Shown here: positions 24,760 to 31,363 of the stretch, piece after piece
How positions within the stretch are numbered: the stretch's first letter is position 1
How the letters are laid out: the number at the start of each line of letters is the position of its first letter
Source: Deltaproteobacteria bacterium
GTDB lineage: Archaea; Thermoplasmatota; Poseidoniia; Poseidoniales; Poseidoniaceae
Direction of reading: 5' to 3'
DNA length: 33,062 nt
Assembly (NCBI GenBank): GCA_028344335.1
Contig: JAOMAZ010000015.1
Span: 1-33,062 of the forward strand
Notes under the pieces: generated by a model
The model's input: only the letters and a program-made list of their open reading frames with translations
What the model was told of the DNA's origin: nothing
Database searches by the model: none
Program-made: the position numbers and the translations under genes

Positions 24760-25836
24760 TTATTCCTCCTCTGATGTTATTGGCTCCATCACAGCTACTC
24801 TACAAATCAATAGTGCAGTCATTACGGCAAGGAAAGAACTGACACCAAATATCAAGTGCAATAGTGATAATATCTCAACAAATCCATCGGCTCCTGCTGT
24901 AATTATGTAGACTCCTCCAATCATAACATTGAGTAACCACAGTGCAGTACCTGCTTCAACACAGCGGGCTAGAACATCTCCGGTGCCATGTTCCCTCACT
25001 TTTTCGCGTAGGCGAACTGCCCCCCACATCAGAGTTCCACCAATCACTAAGGCTCCTATTCGGTGAAACATTTGGACGATGATACCCATGTTGGAAAATG
25101 GCGGAAACCACATATCGAAACATTTTGGCCAACCAGAGGAAAAGCCAGTACTGCATCCCGAATTATAATTGCCACCCGCAGTCGAAGCAACCCAAGCTCC
25201 TAACACGAGAAGTAGTAGAACTGCACCTGTAAGTTGGCGAAGGAGCGGAATTGATTTGAGTGCGAATTCCGCAGAGACGTCATTGATTTTATCTTTACTT
25301 CCAGTCCTTGCTCTCCACAATAGCCATTGCCAAATGAAGATAGAAATCCAACAAACTGCCAATACCAAGTGAAGAGCCACAGACCAATCTACATTATCGA
25401 ACTTAACGGTCATATACCCTACAACTGCCTGTAATATCAGCAAAACACCGCCTGCAAAGGCGATTCCAACCATGTCATCTCCCAATTCTTCTCTTCTAGA
25501 ACGAACATGAAGATAGTTCCATAGAACTGGAATAGCAACAATCCCTACCACCAATCTATGTAACCATTCAGAGAGGATTTGCATCGTATCATAGGTAAAA
25601 TCAGGATTAAGGTCGTGTCGGGAATCAGCCTCCTCTGGATTATTTGCCCACCACTGTTGTTGTTCTTCACCTGAAACAAAAGGGTGGATTTCTCCAAAAC
25701 ATGTTGGCCAATCTGGACAACTTTCACCTGCATCACTGATGCGAATATAGCCGCCAATGACGAGGATTAGTAATCCTGCAACCATCAAGCCCAAAGGCAG
25801 GCGCGACATCTTGTCGCAGTCACCATTACCCCTCAT
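24760..25836 (-). CDS. ctaA: Heme A synthase (CtaA/COX15)
   Basis: Oxidises the C8 methyl of heme O to a formyl group, giving heme A. About 358 residues with eight membrane helices. Typical features are YIRISDAGESCPDWPTCFGEI with an external cysteine pair after helix 1, heme-ligand histidines in EWLHRLVVGI and VALHLVLAV in the first half, a second pair SGCSTGFSSGWPKCF, then MFHRIGALVIGG and LLHLIFG. The tracked start at 25869 adds 11 residues; the ATG at 25836 has GAGGAG nine bases upstream and is preferred. Overlap-style spacing couples it to ctaB. Confidence 0.93.
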   Translation of the reverse strand: MRGNGDCDKMSRLPLGLMVAGLLILVIGGYIRISDAGESCPDWPTCFGEIHPFVSGEEQQQWWANNPEEADSRHDLNPDFTYDTMQILSEWLHRLVVGIVAIPVLWNYLHVRSRREELGDDMVGIAFAGGVLLILQAVVGYMTVKFDNVDWSVALHLVLAVCWISIFIWQWLLWRARTGSKDKINDVSAEFALKSIPLLRQLTGAVLLLLVLGAWVASTAGGNYNSGCSTGFSSGWPKCFDMWFPPFSNMGIIVQMFHRIGALVIGGTLMWGAVRLREKVREHGTGDVLARCVEAGTALWLLNVMIGGVYIITAGADGFVEILSLLHLIFGVSSFLAVMTALLICRVAVMEPITSEEE

Positions 25837-25915
25837 TACCCATCGCTCCTCTATTCCGTTCATCAACATATGCCAAGCAACCTACGTTCTCTTCTTAGCG
25901 ATGGTTTCAATAGAG

Positions 25916-25951
25916 GGCCGCCGGTCGGCCGGATTGCCTTCCTTCGGGAAG
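25916..25951 (+). promoter_or_regulatory. Tandem GC-rich hairpins in the rpoK leader
   Basis: GGCCG-ccggt-CGGCC (25916-25930) and CTTCC-TTCG-GGAAG (25938-25951), the second with a stable UUCG-type tetraloop. They end three bases before the rpoK ribosome binding site AGGTGA (25954-25959), in the 128-base divergent gap with ctaA. Confidence 0.5.
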
Positions 25952-25964
25952 ACAGGTGAGCCCC

Positions 25965-26219
25965 ATGGTCAAGCCAGCAAAACCACACACCCGCTTTGAG
26001 AGAGCCCGTATCATCGGTGCAAGAGCACTACAAATTGGAATGGGGGCTCCTCTCAACGTTTCTGAAGACCTTCTTCGCGAGGCATTCAAGTCAGAATTAA
26101 TTTCACTTTACGGTGTTGAAGAGGCAAACTTACGCTTTGTTTTGGACCCACTGAAGATTGCTCTTTACGAGTATGAGAATCATTTGATTCCAATTGATGT
26201 TGACCCTCATTTATCTTGA
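25965..26219 (+). CDS. rpoK: DNA-directed RNA polymerase subunit K (Rpb6 homologue) with internal insertion
   Basis: A small core subunit of archaeal RNA polymerase that helps assemble and stabilise the enzyme. The 84-residue protein has the family signature [20 protein letters not shown] (about residues 10-29) and the C-terminal block [19 protein letters not shown]. About 30 residues separate the two blocks, where typical archaeal RpoK has only a handful. The tracked GTG at 25956 is three codons upstream; the ATG at 25965 has AGGTGA five bases before it and is preferred. Confidence 0.88.
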   Translation: MVKPAKPHTRFERARIIGARALQIGMGAPLNVSEDLLREAFKSELISLYGVEEANLRFVLDPLKIALYEYENHLIPIDVDPHLS

Positions 26220-26312
26220 GTTTTAACGTCAAAACGCCACTCAGTAACCATTCCCGGTGCCCGAATGCACCCTTTGCAAACTTATTTCAGTATCATTTAT
26301 CGAGGTGGTAAT

Positions 26313-26840
26313 ATGCAGGCTCGTGCACTCATTTTAGCCTTGTCAGGGGTACTTACAATTTTGTCAACCCCATTAGTTTCTGCCCATGGTGGCGAAAGCA
26401 CTGATGGCTTCACGAATTTTCAAATCATGCTAATTTCGATTGGAATTTCAGCATCCATATATTTTCTAATCACTAGAGTCCTTGAAACTCAAACATATCT
26501 CTCAAGCCCATTGGTCTTAACACTTGTAACATTCACAGGATCTGTACATATCTTGTTGGGTTTGAGTGATAATCTTCTACTGTTAGGTGGAGTTGGGGTT
26601 ATTGGAATTCTGGTCTTATCCTTATTCGTTAATTTTAGTCAATGGCAGGAGAAAATCGCGAGGTTAGGATTAGGGTTGGTTGTTACAATCATGCTCGTCG
26701 CATATTTTGTTTCCAATCATGATTTACACTACATTACCGAAGATTACCTAGGTATTACAACGAAATTAGCCGAATTATCCATCATCATTTTGCTTAACAA
26801 AGAGCGAAAACAAGATACAAGTGATTCTGAAGAAGAATGA
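26313..26840 (+). CDS. Small polytopic membrane protein of unknown function
   Basis: A 175-residue protein. A signal-like first helix ends VSAHGG, followed by about five hydrophobic segments (near residues 35-54, 60-79, 85-108, 120-140 and 145-165), and the tail is Lys/Glu/Asp-rich (KERKQDTSDSEEE). I do not recognise a family. The tracked start at 26265 lacks a ribosome binding site; the ATG at 26313 has GAGGTGG five bases upstream and places the signal segment at the N-terminus. It lies 93 bases after rpoK, behind a small GTTTT-aacgtc-AAAAC hairpin, so it is probably a separate unit. Confidence 0.65.
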   Translation: MQARALILALSGVLTILSTPLVSAHGGESTDGFTNFQIMLISIGISASIYFLITRVLETQTYLSSPLVLTLVTFTGSVHILLGLSDNLLLLGGVGVIGILVLSLFVNFSQWQEKIARLGLGLVVTIMLVAYFVSNHDLHYITEDYLGITTKLAELSIIILLNKERKQDTSDSEEE

Positions 26841-26883
26841 GTATTTCTTCGACATCACCAACCCATCGGTGTGGTACCGCAAA

Positions 26884-27017
26884 GGGGTTATCCGAAACCC
26901 CATCCAACAAGAAGAAGCCCTTTGAAATTGTAAATCCGTTTCAATGGGTATTCGGATGAACCCATTCAATACATCCGGGACAGTTTGGAGATGGATTGAA
27001 AAGTGTGAGACCACTTT
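26884..27017. repeat. Hairpin field upstream of the zinc-ribbon gene, including inverted-repeat copy A
   Basis: Three perfect small hairpins: GGGGTT-atccga-AACCCC (26884-26901), AATGGGT-(10)-ACCCATT (26943-26966) and AAAGTG-tgagac-CACTTT (27000-27017). The segment 26915-26962 is also one copy of a roughly 48-bp repeat found inverted at 27665-27713; 26915-26929 (aagccctttgaaatt) matches exactly. The 12-mer TATTCGGATGAA (26949-26960) recurs at 27647-27658. No coding frame is convincing in 26841-27025. Confidence 0.65.
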
Positions 27018-27025
27018 GATTGTCT

Positions 27026-27175
27026 ATGAAGAGTGGCAAGTGTCCAAAATGTGGCGGCGAGAATATTACTATACCTAAGAGGCGGAAAAGGACTGTACGA
27101 CATCAGGCGTGGAAGTCAGATGAATATTTATGCGGAAATTGTGGATACGTTGAAGCATATCGAAGAATGAGTTAA
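27026..27175 (+). CDS. Small zinc-ribbon protein (49 aa)
   Basis: Too short for the ORF track. The frame ATG to TAA encodes 49 residues: SGKCPKCGGENITIPKR near the start and EYLCGNCGYVEAYRR near the end. Two CxxC knuckles (Cys6/Cys9 and Cys36/Cys39) flank a basic, Arg/Lys-rich loop, the layout of a treble-clef-like or rubredoxin-like zinc ribbon that could bind nucleic acid or protein. No strong ribosome binding site is visible, so it may be leaderless, which is common in archaea. A specific function is not assignable. The paired cysteines, charge pattern and clean ends make a chance ORF unlikely. Confidence 0.7.
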   Translation: MKSGKCPKCGGENITIPKRRKRTVRHQAWKSDEYLCGNCGYVEAYRRMS

Positions 27176-27182
27176 TTGGTGC

Positions 27183-27260
27183 GTTTCAAAGGGTTCCCCT
27201 CTGAAACACCCGCATTGTATAGGGTATCCATCTGAATGCCCCCGTTTACGAGGGGTCCCC
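27183..27260. terminator. Tandem hairpins between convergent genes
   Basis: GTTTCA-a-AGGG-ttc-CCCT-c-TGAAAC (27183-27207), GCATT...AATGC (27212-27239) and CCCC-CGT-tt-ACG-a-GGGG (27239-27255), followed by a possible GGGG-t-CCCC (27252-27260). They fill the gap between the zinc-ribbon stop and the stop of the minus-strand membrane gene, so a two-way transcription stop is plausible. Confidence 0.45.
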
Positions 27261-27267
27261 TTGCAAT

Positions 27268-27606
27268 TTACTCTTCACCTGAAAGTTCATCTTGAGGTTG
27301 AATTAACATTCTGTAGTATTCAAATAGGTAGAAAATTAGTGACAGCAAGATCAATATTGCAGAAATAATCAAGCAAACAAGCAATGCCATTCCTTGACCA
27401 AAGCCACAATAAAATTGTCCATAGCATGGATTGAAATGGAAGTATATTTCATACCCAACAATCGAAATTAGTGATAATTCAGCACCAGCAAAAAAAGTCC
27501 AAAATGCATATTTGAAATTTCTTTTCTCACGAGTATAATCCTGTATCATTTTTATTAGAACTAATTGGATAAGAATACCAATTATCACATAACCAGAAGT
27601 TTGCAC
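27268..27606 (-). CDS. Small hydrophobic membrane protein, unassigned
   Basis: A 112-residue protein with three predicted helices (about residues 5-20, 32-52 and 68-98) and a short acidic tail (QPQDELSGEE). A Cys pair in the middle loop (NPCYGQFYCGFG) could be extracytoplasmic. The start is GTG at 27606 with no visible ribosome binding site; an ATG at 27549 (MIQDYTREK) would shorten it. No family is recognised. The hydrophobic layout supports a real gene, although the AT-rich, hairpin-flanked setting suggests a recently acquired or fast-evolving locus. Confidence 0.5.
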   Translation of the reverse strand: MQTSGYVIIGILIQLVLIKMIQDYTREKRNFKYAFWTFFAGAELSLISIVGYEIYFHFNPCYGQFYCGFGQGMALLVCLIISAILILLSLIFYLFEYYRMLIQPQDELSGEE

Positions 27607-27624
27607 AATTGATGTTTCAACACT

Positions 27625-27713
27625 ACGGAGATAAACATGCCTCCGTTATTCGGATGAATTACAAGGTTATATCCAATTACTCATTAAAACGGAAATTGAA
27701 TTTCAAAGGGCTT
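27625..27713. repeat. Hairpin plus inverted-repeat copy B
   Basis: ACGGAG-(10)-CTCCGT (27625-27646), then the shared 12-mer TATTCGGATGAA (27647-27658), then 27665-27713. The last part is an inverted copy of 26915-26962: 27 of 32 bases match in the best part (27682-27713), including an exact 15-mer at the end. It lies directly upstream of the small membrane gene on its strand. Confidence 0.65.
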
Positions 27714-27764
27714 TGCGTGGGTCATTTTAGACGCTACCCTTCCAACTGAAGGTTCTGGAACTGA

Positions 27765-28718
27765 TTATTCCAAACCTTCCAATTCATTGATGGCTTTAGC
27801 AGCTGCAACGACATCACCGTCTTCCCACCAATCAACAGCGATGAAGGTAGGGCGCTTGCCGTGTTGTTGCCAGCATTCAGTAGAACGTTGAATAAGGAAA
27901 TCAACGTTGTTGGCTTCTTCTCCTCGTGAGGGGTCAGAAAGGCCTGCGGGGCCTCTTAACCAATTGTTCATGTGAAATACTTCTTGTTGGATATCACCGC
28001 GTAAAAGATCGCAATTCATGTCCTCAGTGTTTTCTTCTGCAAAATTTGTTGTCCAACTGTGAGTAAGGAAATCATGAATCCAAGGGTGCGATGCATCCTC
28101 GCCCTGCTCCCAAAAGACAACTAAAGTGGTATTCTGGTCAATCATTTCCTGCAGAGTTGGCCAAGGAGAGTTCATTTCATGGAATAACACTTTATCGTAC
28201 AGGTTGGATTGTTCAAAAACCGCGAGTAAATGGTCCGGTTGCACATAGTTTTCAACCAAGAGGGTCACAATATCTCGTGGACTCTGTTCCATTTTTTGGT
28301 GCAAACTCGACAACCAAGCAATTGAATTCACGTTCCCATAGGTGCAAGGACTGAATCCACGGTCATCGTCTCCGTGGCAAAGACGTACGGTTTCAATTCG
28401 TTCATCGCCTAGTATTTCGTAATGTGTGTCAATCATGAATGCACGCATTCCAGCATCCCATTGGGCATCAAGTCCTGTACGATGGTTACTGGCTGGATAA
28501 TAGATTCCGTCTTGATGGGTAGAAAAGGCGTTATGCGTTTCAGGGAACGTGACGTTGTCGTAAGTTCTCAAGCATAGAATCAACAAACCGTTGCATGCTT
28601 CTGTTGGTACTTCTGCCTCTTGGTCTTGGACCATTGAAGGCGTGTCTACGGTTGGTGCTAGACAGCCTGAACACAGCATGACGAGAGACAAAATCACGGC
28701 TGAGAGTCCACCTCGCAT
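27765..28718 (-). CDS. Lipid-anchored PI-PLC-like phosphodiesterase
   Basis: A 317-residue exported lipoprotein: a hydrophobic signal (residues 4-18), lipobox-like LCSGC with Cys19, then a TIM-barrel PLC-like domain. The catalytic histidines would be His62 in PETHNAFS and His115 in RLCHGD, with MIDTHY (near residue 95-100) contributing acidic and active-site residues. The C-terminal part contains FIAVDWWEDGDVVAAAKAIN, typical of bacterial and fungal PI-PLC X-domain relatives. It probably cleaves phosphodiester headgroups outside the cell; the substrate is unknown. A TATA-like box lies about 40 bases upstream. It is probably separate from the M14 gene behind it. Confidence 0.82.
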   Translation of the reverse strand: MRGGLSAVILSLVMLCSGCLAPTVDTPSMVQDQEAEVPTEACNGLLILCLRTYDNVTFPETHNAFSTHQDGIYYPASNHRTGLDAQWDAGMRAFMIDTHYEILGDERIETVRLCHGDDDRGFSPCTYGNVNSIAWLSSLHQKMEQSPRDIVTLLVENYVQPDHLLAVFEQSNLYDKVLFHEMNSPWPTLQEMIDQNTTLVVFWEQGEDASHPWIHDFLTHSWTTNFAEENTEDMNCDLLRGDIQQEVFHMNNWLRGPAGLSDPSRGEEANNVDFLIQRSTECWQQHGKRPTFIAVDWWEDGDVVAAAKAINELEGLE

Positions 28719-28755
28719 GGAATTACCAAGATAAGAGAGAGTATCAAAGCGTCGG

Positions 28756-28766
28756 TAATAATATTA
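28756..28766 (-). promoter_or_regulatory. TATA-like promoter element of the PI-PLC-like gene
   Basis: On the minus strand TAATATTATTA lies about 38-48 bases before the ATG at 28718, a suitable spacing for an archaeal TATA box with a start site some 25 bases downstream. Assigned by pattern and position only. Confidence 0.4.
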
Positions 28767-28803
28767 GAAAGTTGGGAATATTGACTCATTCGGTAAGTAA
28801 GAT

Positions 28804-30228
28804 TCAACTAACTCGATGCCCTGCTTCCCCACTCTCTGAATCTCCAGTGAATGCAGTTTGCCATTCAGCATCAATAGAGCCACCAGACCATTCTCCCTCT
28901 AGTGAGATTTCGTCTACCTCTATTTCCTCTCTCCAAACTGGCTCATCAGTACTTCCTGAAATAATGAACATATTATTTTCATCTAATTGACTTCTAATCA
29001 AATCAACGTGTTTTGAAAGAGGCAAAAAATGACCAACTGGTGTGCCTGCAGATACGTGCGGGTTAGTAGCTGTACAAATCATCAATCCATCTCCAGGAGC
29101 GATGATATCCACTGTTAAACCGGGGTGGGCAGGGTCCGAAATAGTAGCCACGATTTCACCTTCTTCAACAACACTGGATGGTCCTACCCACATATCGAGT
29201 AAACCACCTTCTCCAGCCCTTAACCAATTTGAACCTTGAGCCAATAATCTAAATCTTGGACGTGTTGGGTTTCCAGGGATGACATGAAGTGATTTTAACA
29301 CATTTAGAACACCATTAACAGCAACTTGTGTTGATTCATGATCAATATTATCAGCACCTCCACCTTCATAGGTCATGCAACCAATTCCCGCCTTTATTGC
29401 TGTTCTTCGTAGTGAACCCTTGGGAGGTTTGGAATCAAGGATGACCTCTATTCCAAAGGCCTTTGCTACAATATTTGAATGTGGGTCGGCAAGGTTTGCC
29501 CTAACTTGGGGCATGTTTATTCTACCCTTAGCAGCACTATGAAGGTCGATTAGATAATCTGAACCCTTGATGATATCATGCCATAATCGATAAGCTACCC
29601 TAGAAGTTGTATTGCCTTTTATTCGTCCAGGAAATTCTCTATTTAAATCTCGCCCATCGGGGAAATACCTAGACTTATTCCGATATCCAGGGAGATTGAT
29701 AACCGGAATAATTTGAATTGTTCCAGCGATATGTGATGGGTCCAATTGGCGTTCTGGATCTGTCATTGATGTTGATAATAAATGGGTACAAGCACTAGGT
29801 CCGGTCAATTCATCACCATGTATTCCTCCTGTAATTGTAACTACTGGCCCCGGTCTTGAGCCATGAATAACGGTGATTGGAATTGGCCAAGCATCGCCAA
29901 TTTCAACGTCTAATAGATTTACCATTAATGTCCTCATTTGGCCTGGCTTTACTCTTTTTCGCATAATCACATGGCTCTTTTGGCCAGAAGAGCGGTCCCA
30001 TTCATCGCGGTGTTCTGATTCATGTTCTTTCAATGCCAATTTGATTTCCTTTCGCCTATCAGCAGGCATTTCATGAGCTACACGAATTGTTCTTTTGATT
30101 TTCTTAGCTTTATTCTGAGGCCTTTTTTGAGGTTTTTTGTTCTTAGGTTCTGGCTTCGTTTTCACAACTTTACCCACGTCTGCAACTGCCTCCTCGGCCG
30201 CTTCCTCAACCGGCTCATCATCAGGCAT
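28804..30228 (-). CDS. M14 succinylglutamate desuccinylase/aspartoacylase-family zinc hydrolase with basic N-terminal extension
   Basis: A 474-residue protein. Residues 1-20 are acidic, 21-70 strongly Lys/Arg-rich, and the M14 hydrolase domain starts near 95. Zinc ligands are visible as GGIHGDE (His137, Glu140) and LIDLHSAAK (His230). RDLNREFPG (about 193-201) is the substrate-carboxylate segment, and a biotinyl-like beta barrel near 375-430 (VVEEGEIVATISDP; IIAPGDGLMI) closes it. The family removes acyl groups from amino acids or related amides; here the substrate is unknown. The roughly 95-residue charged head is not part of the family core. It is divergent from the thioesterase gene. Confidence 0.85.
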   Translation of the reverse strand: MPDDEPVEEAAEEAVADVGKVVKTKPEPKNKKPQKRPQNKAKKIKRTIRVAHEMPADRRKEIKLALKEHESEHRDEWDRSSGQKSHVIMRKRVKPGQMRTLMVNLLDVEIGDAWPIPITVIHGSRPGPVVTITGGIHGDELTGPSACTHLLSTSMTDPERQLDPSHIAGTIQIIPVINLPGYRNKSRYFPDGRDLNREFPGRIKGNTTSRVAYRLWHDIIKGSDYLIDLHSAAKGRINMPQVRANLADPHSNIVAKAFGIEVILDSKPPKGSLRRTAIKAGIGCMTYEGGGADNIDHESTQVAVNGVLNVLKSLHVIPGNPTRPRFRLLAQGSNWLRAGEGGLLDMWVGPSSVVEEGEIVATISDPAHPGLTVDIIAPGDGLMICTATNPHVSAGTPVGHFLPLSKHVDLIRSQLDENNMFIISGSTDEPVWREEIEVDEISLEGEWSGGSIDAEWQTAFTGDSESGEAGHRVS

Positions 30229-30256
30229 ATCCCTTTGGGGTTGTCAATCTGCCATC

Positions 30257-30269
30257 AAGTCTTTGACTT
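30257..30269. promoter_or_regulatory. Palindrome in a divergent intergenic region
   Basis: AAGTC-ttt-GACTT is a perfect inverted repeat in the 73-base gap between the divergent M14 and thioesterase genes, positioned like an operator. A role is inference. Confidence 0.3.
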
Positions 30270-30301
30270 AGTAATGTCACAGAATGGCTACGGTGAGTGC
30301 G

Positions 30302-30769
30302 ATGAACGACAACGGTGTGCAGCAACAATACGCCCCAACTTCAATTTGTTTTGGTTGTGGACCTGCAAATGAGAAAGGGTTGCAAATTGCTTCTCATCGA
30401 ATTGAAAATGGTTTGGAATTAGAATTTTTACCAAGCGAAGAACATCAGGCATTCCCAGGAATGATTAATGGTGGAATTATTGGCACATTGCTTGATTGTC
30501 ATGGCAATTGGACCGCCGCTATTGCAATCATGGATGAACAAGGATTAGATGAGCCTCCTTGCACAGTTACTGCCAATTATTCAATCAAATTACGCCGCCC
30601 AACTCCCCTAGGGGTTCTCCTAATCGTACGCAGCCAAATTAGCAAGATAGATGGAAGCCGAGTTGAAGTTGAGATGACTTTAGAAGCTGATGGCAAGGTA
30701 TGTGCAAGCGGCAATGGCTTATTCGTTGCAGTCGAAGAAGGACATCCTGCTTACCACCGTTGGTCTTGA
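30302..30769 (+). CDS. Hotdog-fold (PaaI/4HBT-like) thioesterase
   Basis: A 155-residue protein. An N-terminal segment with ICFGCGPANEKGLQI precedes a single hotdog domain containing FPGMINGGIIGTLLDCHGNWTAAIA, the long helix of the fold with a catalytic-type aspartate, followed by TANYSIKLRRPTPLG and VEVEMTLEADGKVCASGNGLFVAV. Proteins of this type hydrolyse acyl-CoA or aryl-CoA esters; the Cys-x-x-Cys head is common in archaeal and actinobacterial members. The tracked start (30284) is six codons upstream; the ATG at 30302 has GGTGAG four bases before it. A link to the CoA-ester-reductase-like genes at the left edge would be speculative. Confidence 0.82.
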   Translation: MNDNGVQQQYAPTSICFGCGPANEKGLQIASHRIENGLELEFLPSEEHQAFPGMINGGIIGTLLDCHGNWTAAIAIMDEQGLDEPPCTVTANYSIKLRRPTPLGVLLIVRSQISKIDGSRVEVEMTLEADGKVCASGNGLFVAVEEGHPAYHRWS

Positions 30770-30803
30770 ATCGATGCTAAAAATACGACAACACTGGTGA
30801 ATT

Positions 30804-31334
30804 ATGATGCAACCAACTCTTGAATCAATGAAATCAGAGGTCTTACATTGGATGTCTTCCAAGCCATTCTTTACAAACAAAGAAATTCAATCCCTCAATA
30901 CAATTGACTTAGGTTTTCTCCGCAGAAATTCAACCCAAAAGCATGGAGTCTGCCGCTTTCACAAAGGAACAGATGTACACTCCGCAACCCTTGGGCCAAA
31001 TGATGTGAAATGCATTGATTTGCATCCTCACCTACTAACTGAAGATTGGCAAGAATATGGGAAAACGGTCCTCTACCATGAGTTTATTCATGCCTTAGGA
31101 AATTTTGCACATGATGCCAATTTTAGAAGGTTGGAAGGGTGTTGGGAAAAGGAAATTAGCGATGCAGGTAAAACATTTACAGAATTAATGCGGAGAGAAA
31201 ATGCCACTTGGTTGTGGGTCTGCTCCTCCTGTGAGAAGGAGTACCCACGAAGGAAAAAAGGGGCAGGAAAATACCGCTGCAGGAATTGTAATGTCATCCT
31301 TAAGGACATTAAATTTAATCAGAGCACCGTATAA
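30804..31334 (+). CDS. SprT-like zinc metalloprotease with C-terminal zinc ribbon
   Basis: A 176-residue protein. The metalloprotease motif is HEFIHALGNFAHDANF (His92, Glu93, His96, with His103 as likely third ligand). A C-terminal zinc ribbon follows: Cys140-x2-Cys143 and Cys159-x2-Cys162. The order resembles SprT/Spartan-family proteins, which in eukaryotes cleave proteins crosslinked to DNA; the archaeal role is not established. Two start ATGs lie side by side (30804, 30807) behind GGTGA. It follows the thioesterase by 34 bases on the same strand. Confidence 0.85.
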   Translation: MMQPTLESMKSEVLHWMSSKPFFTNKEIQSLNTIDLGFLRRNSTQKHGVCRFHKGTDVHSATLGPNDVKCIDLHPHLLTEDWQEYGKTVLYHEFIHALGNFAHDANFRRLEGCWEKEISDAGKTFTELMRRENATWLWVCSSCEKEYPRRKKGAGKYRCRNCNVILKDIKFNQSTV

Positions 31335-31363
31335 CATATCATTGAAACGGTTGAGCCAAGGTC

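Noticed and set aside
26841-27260. CRISPR array or tRNA in the hairpin-rich region
   Set aside because: Repeats are unequal in length and spacing, occur in both orientations, and no cloverleaf could be drawn.
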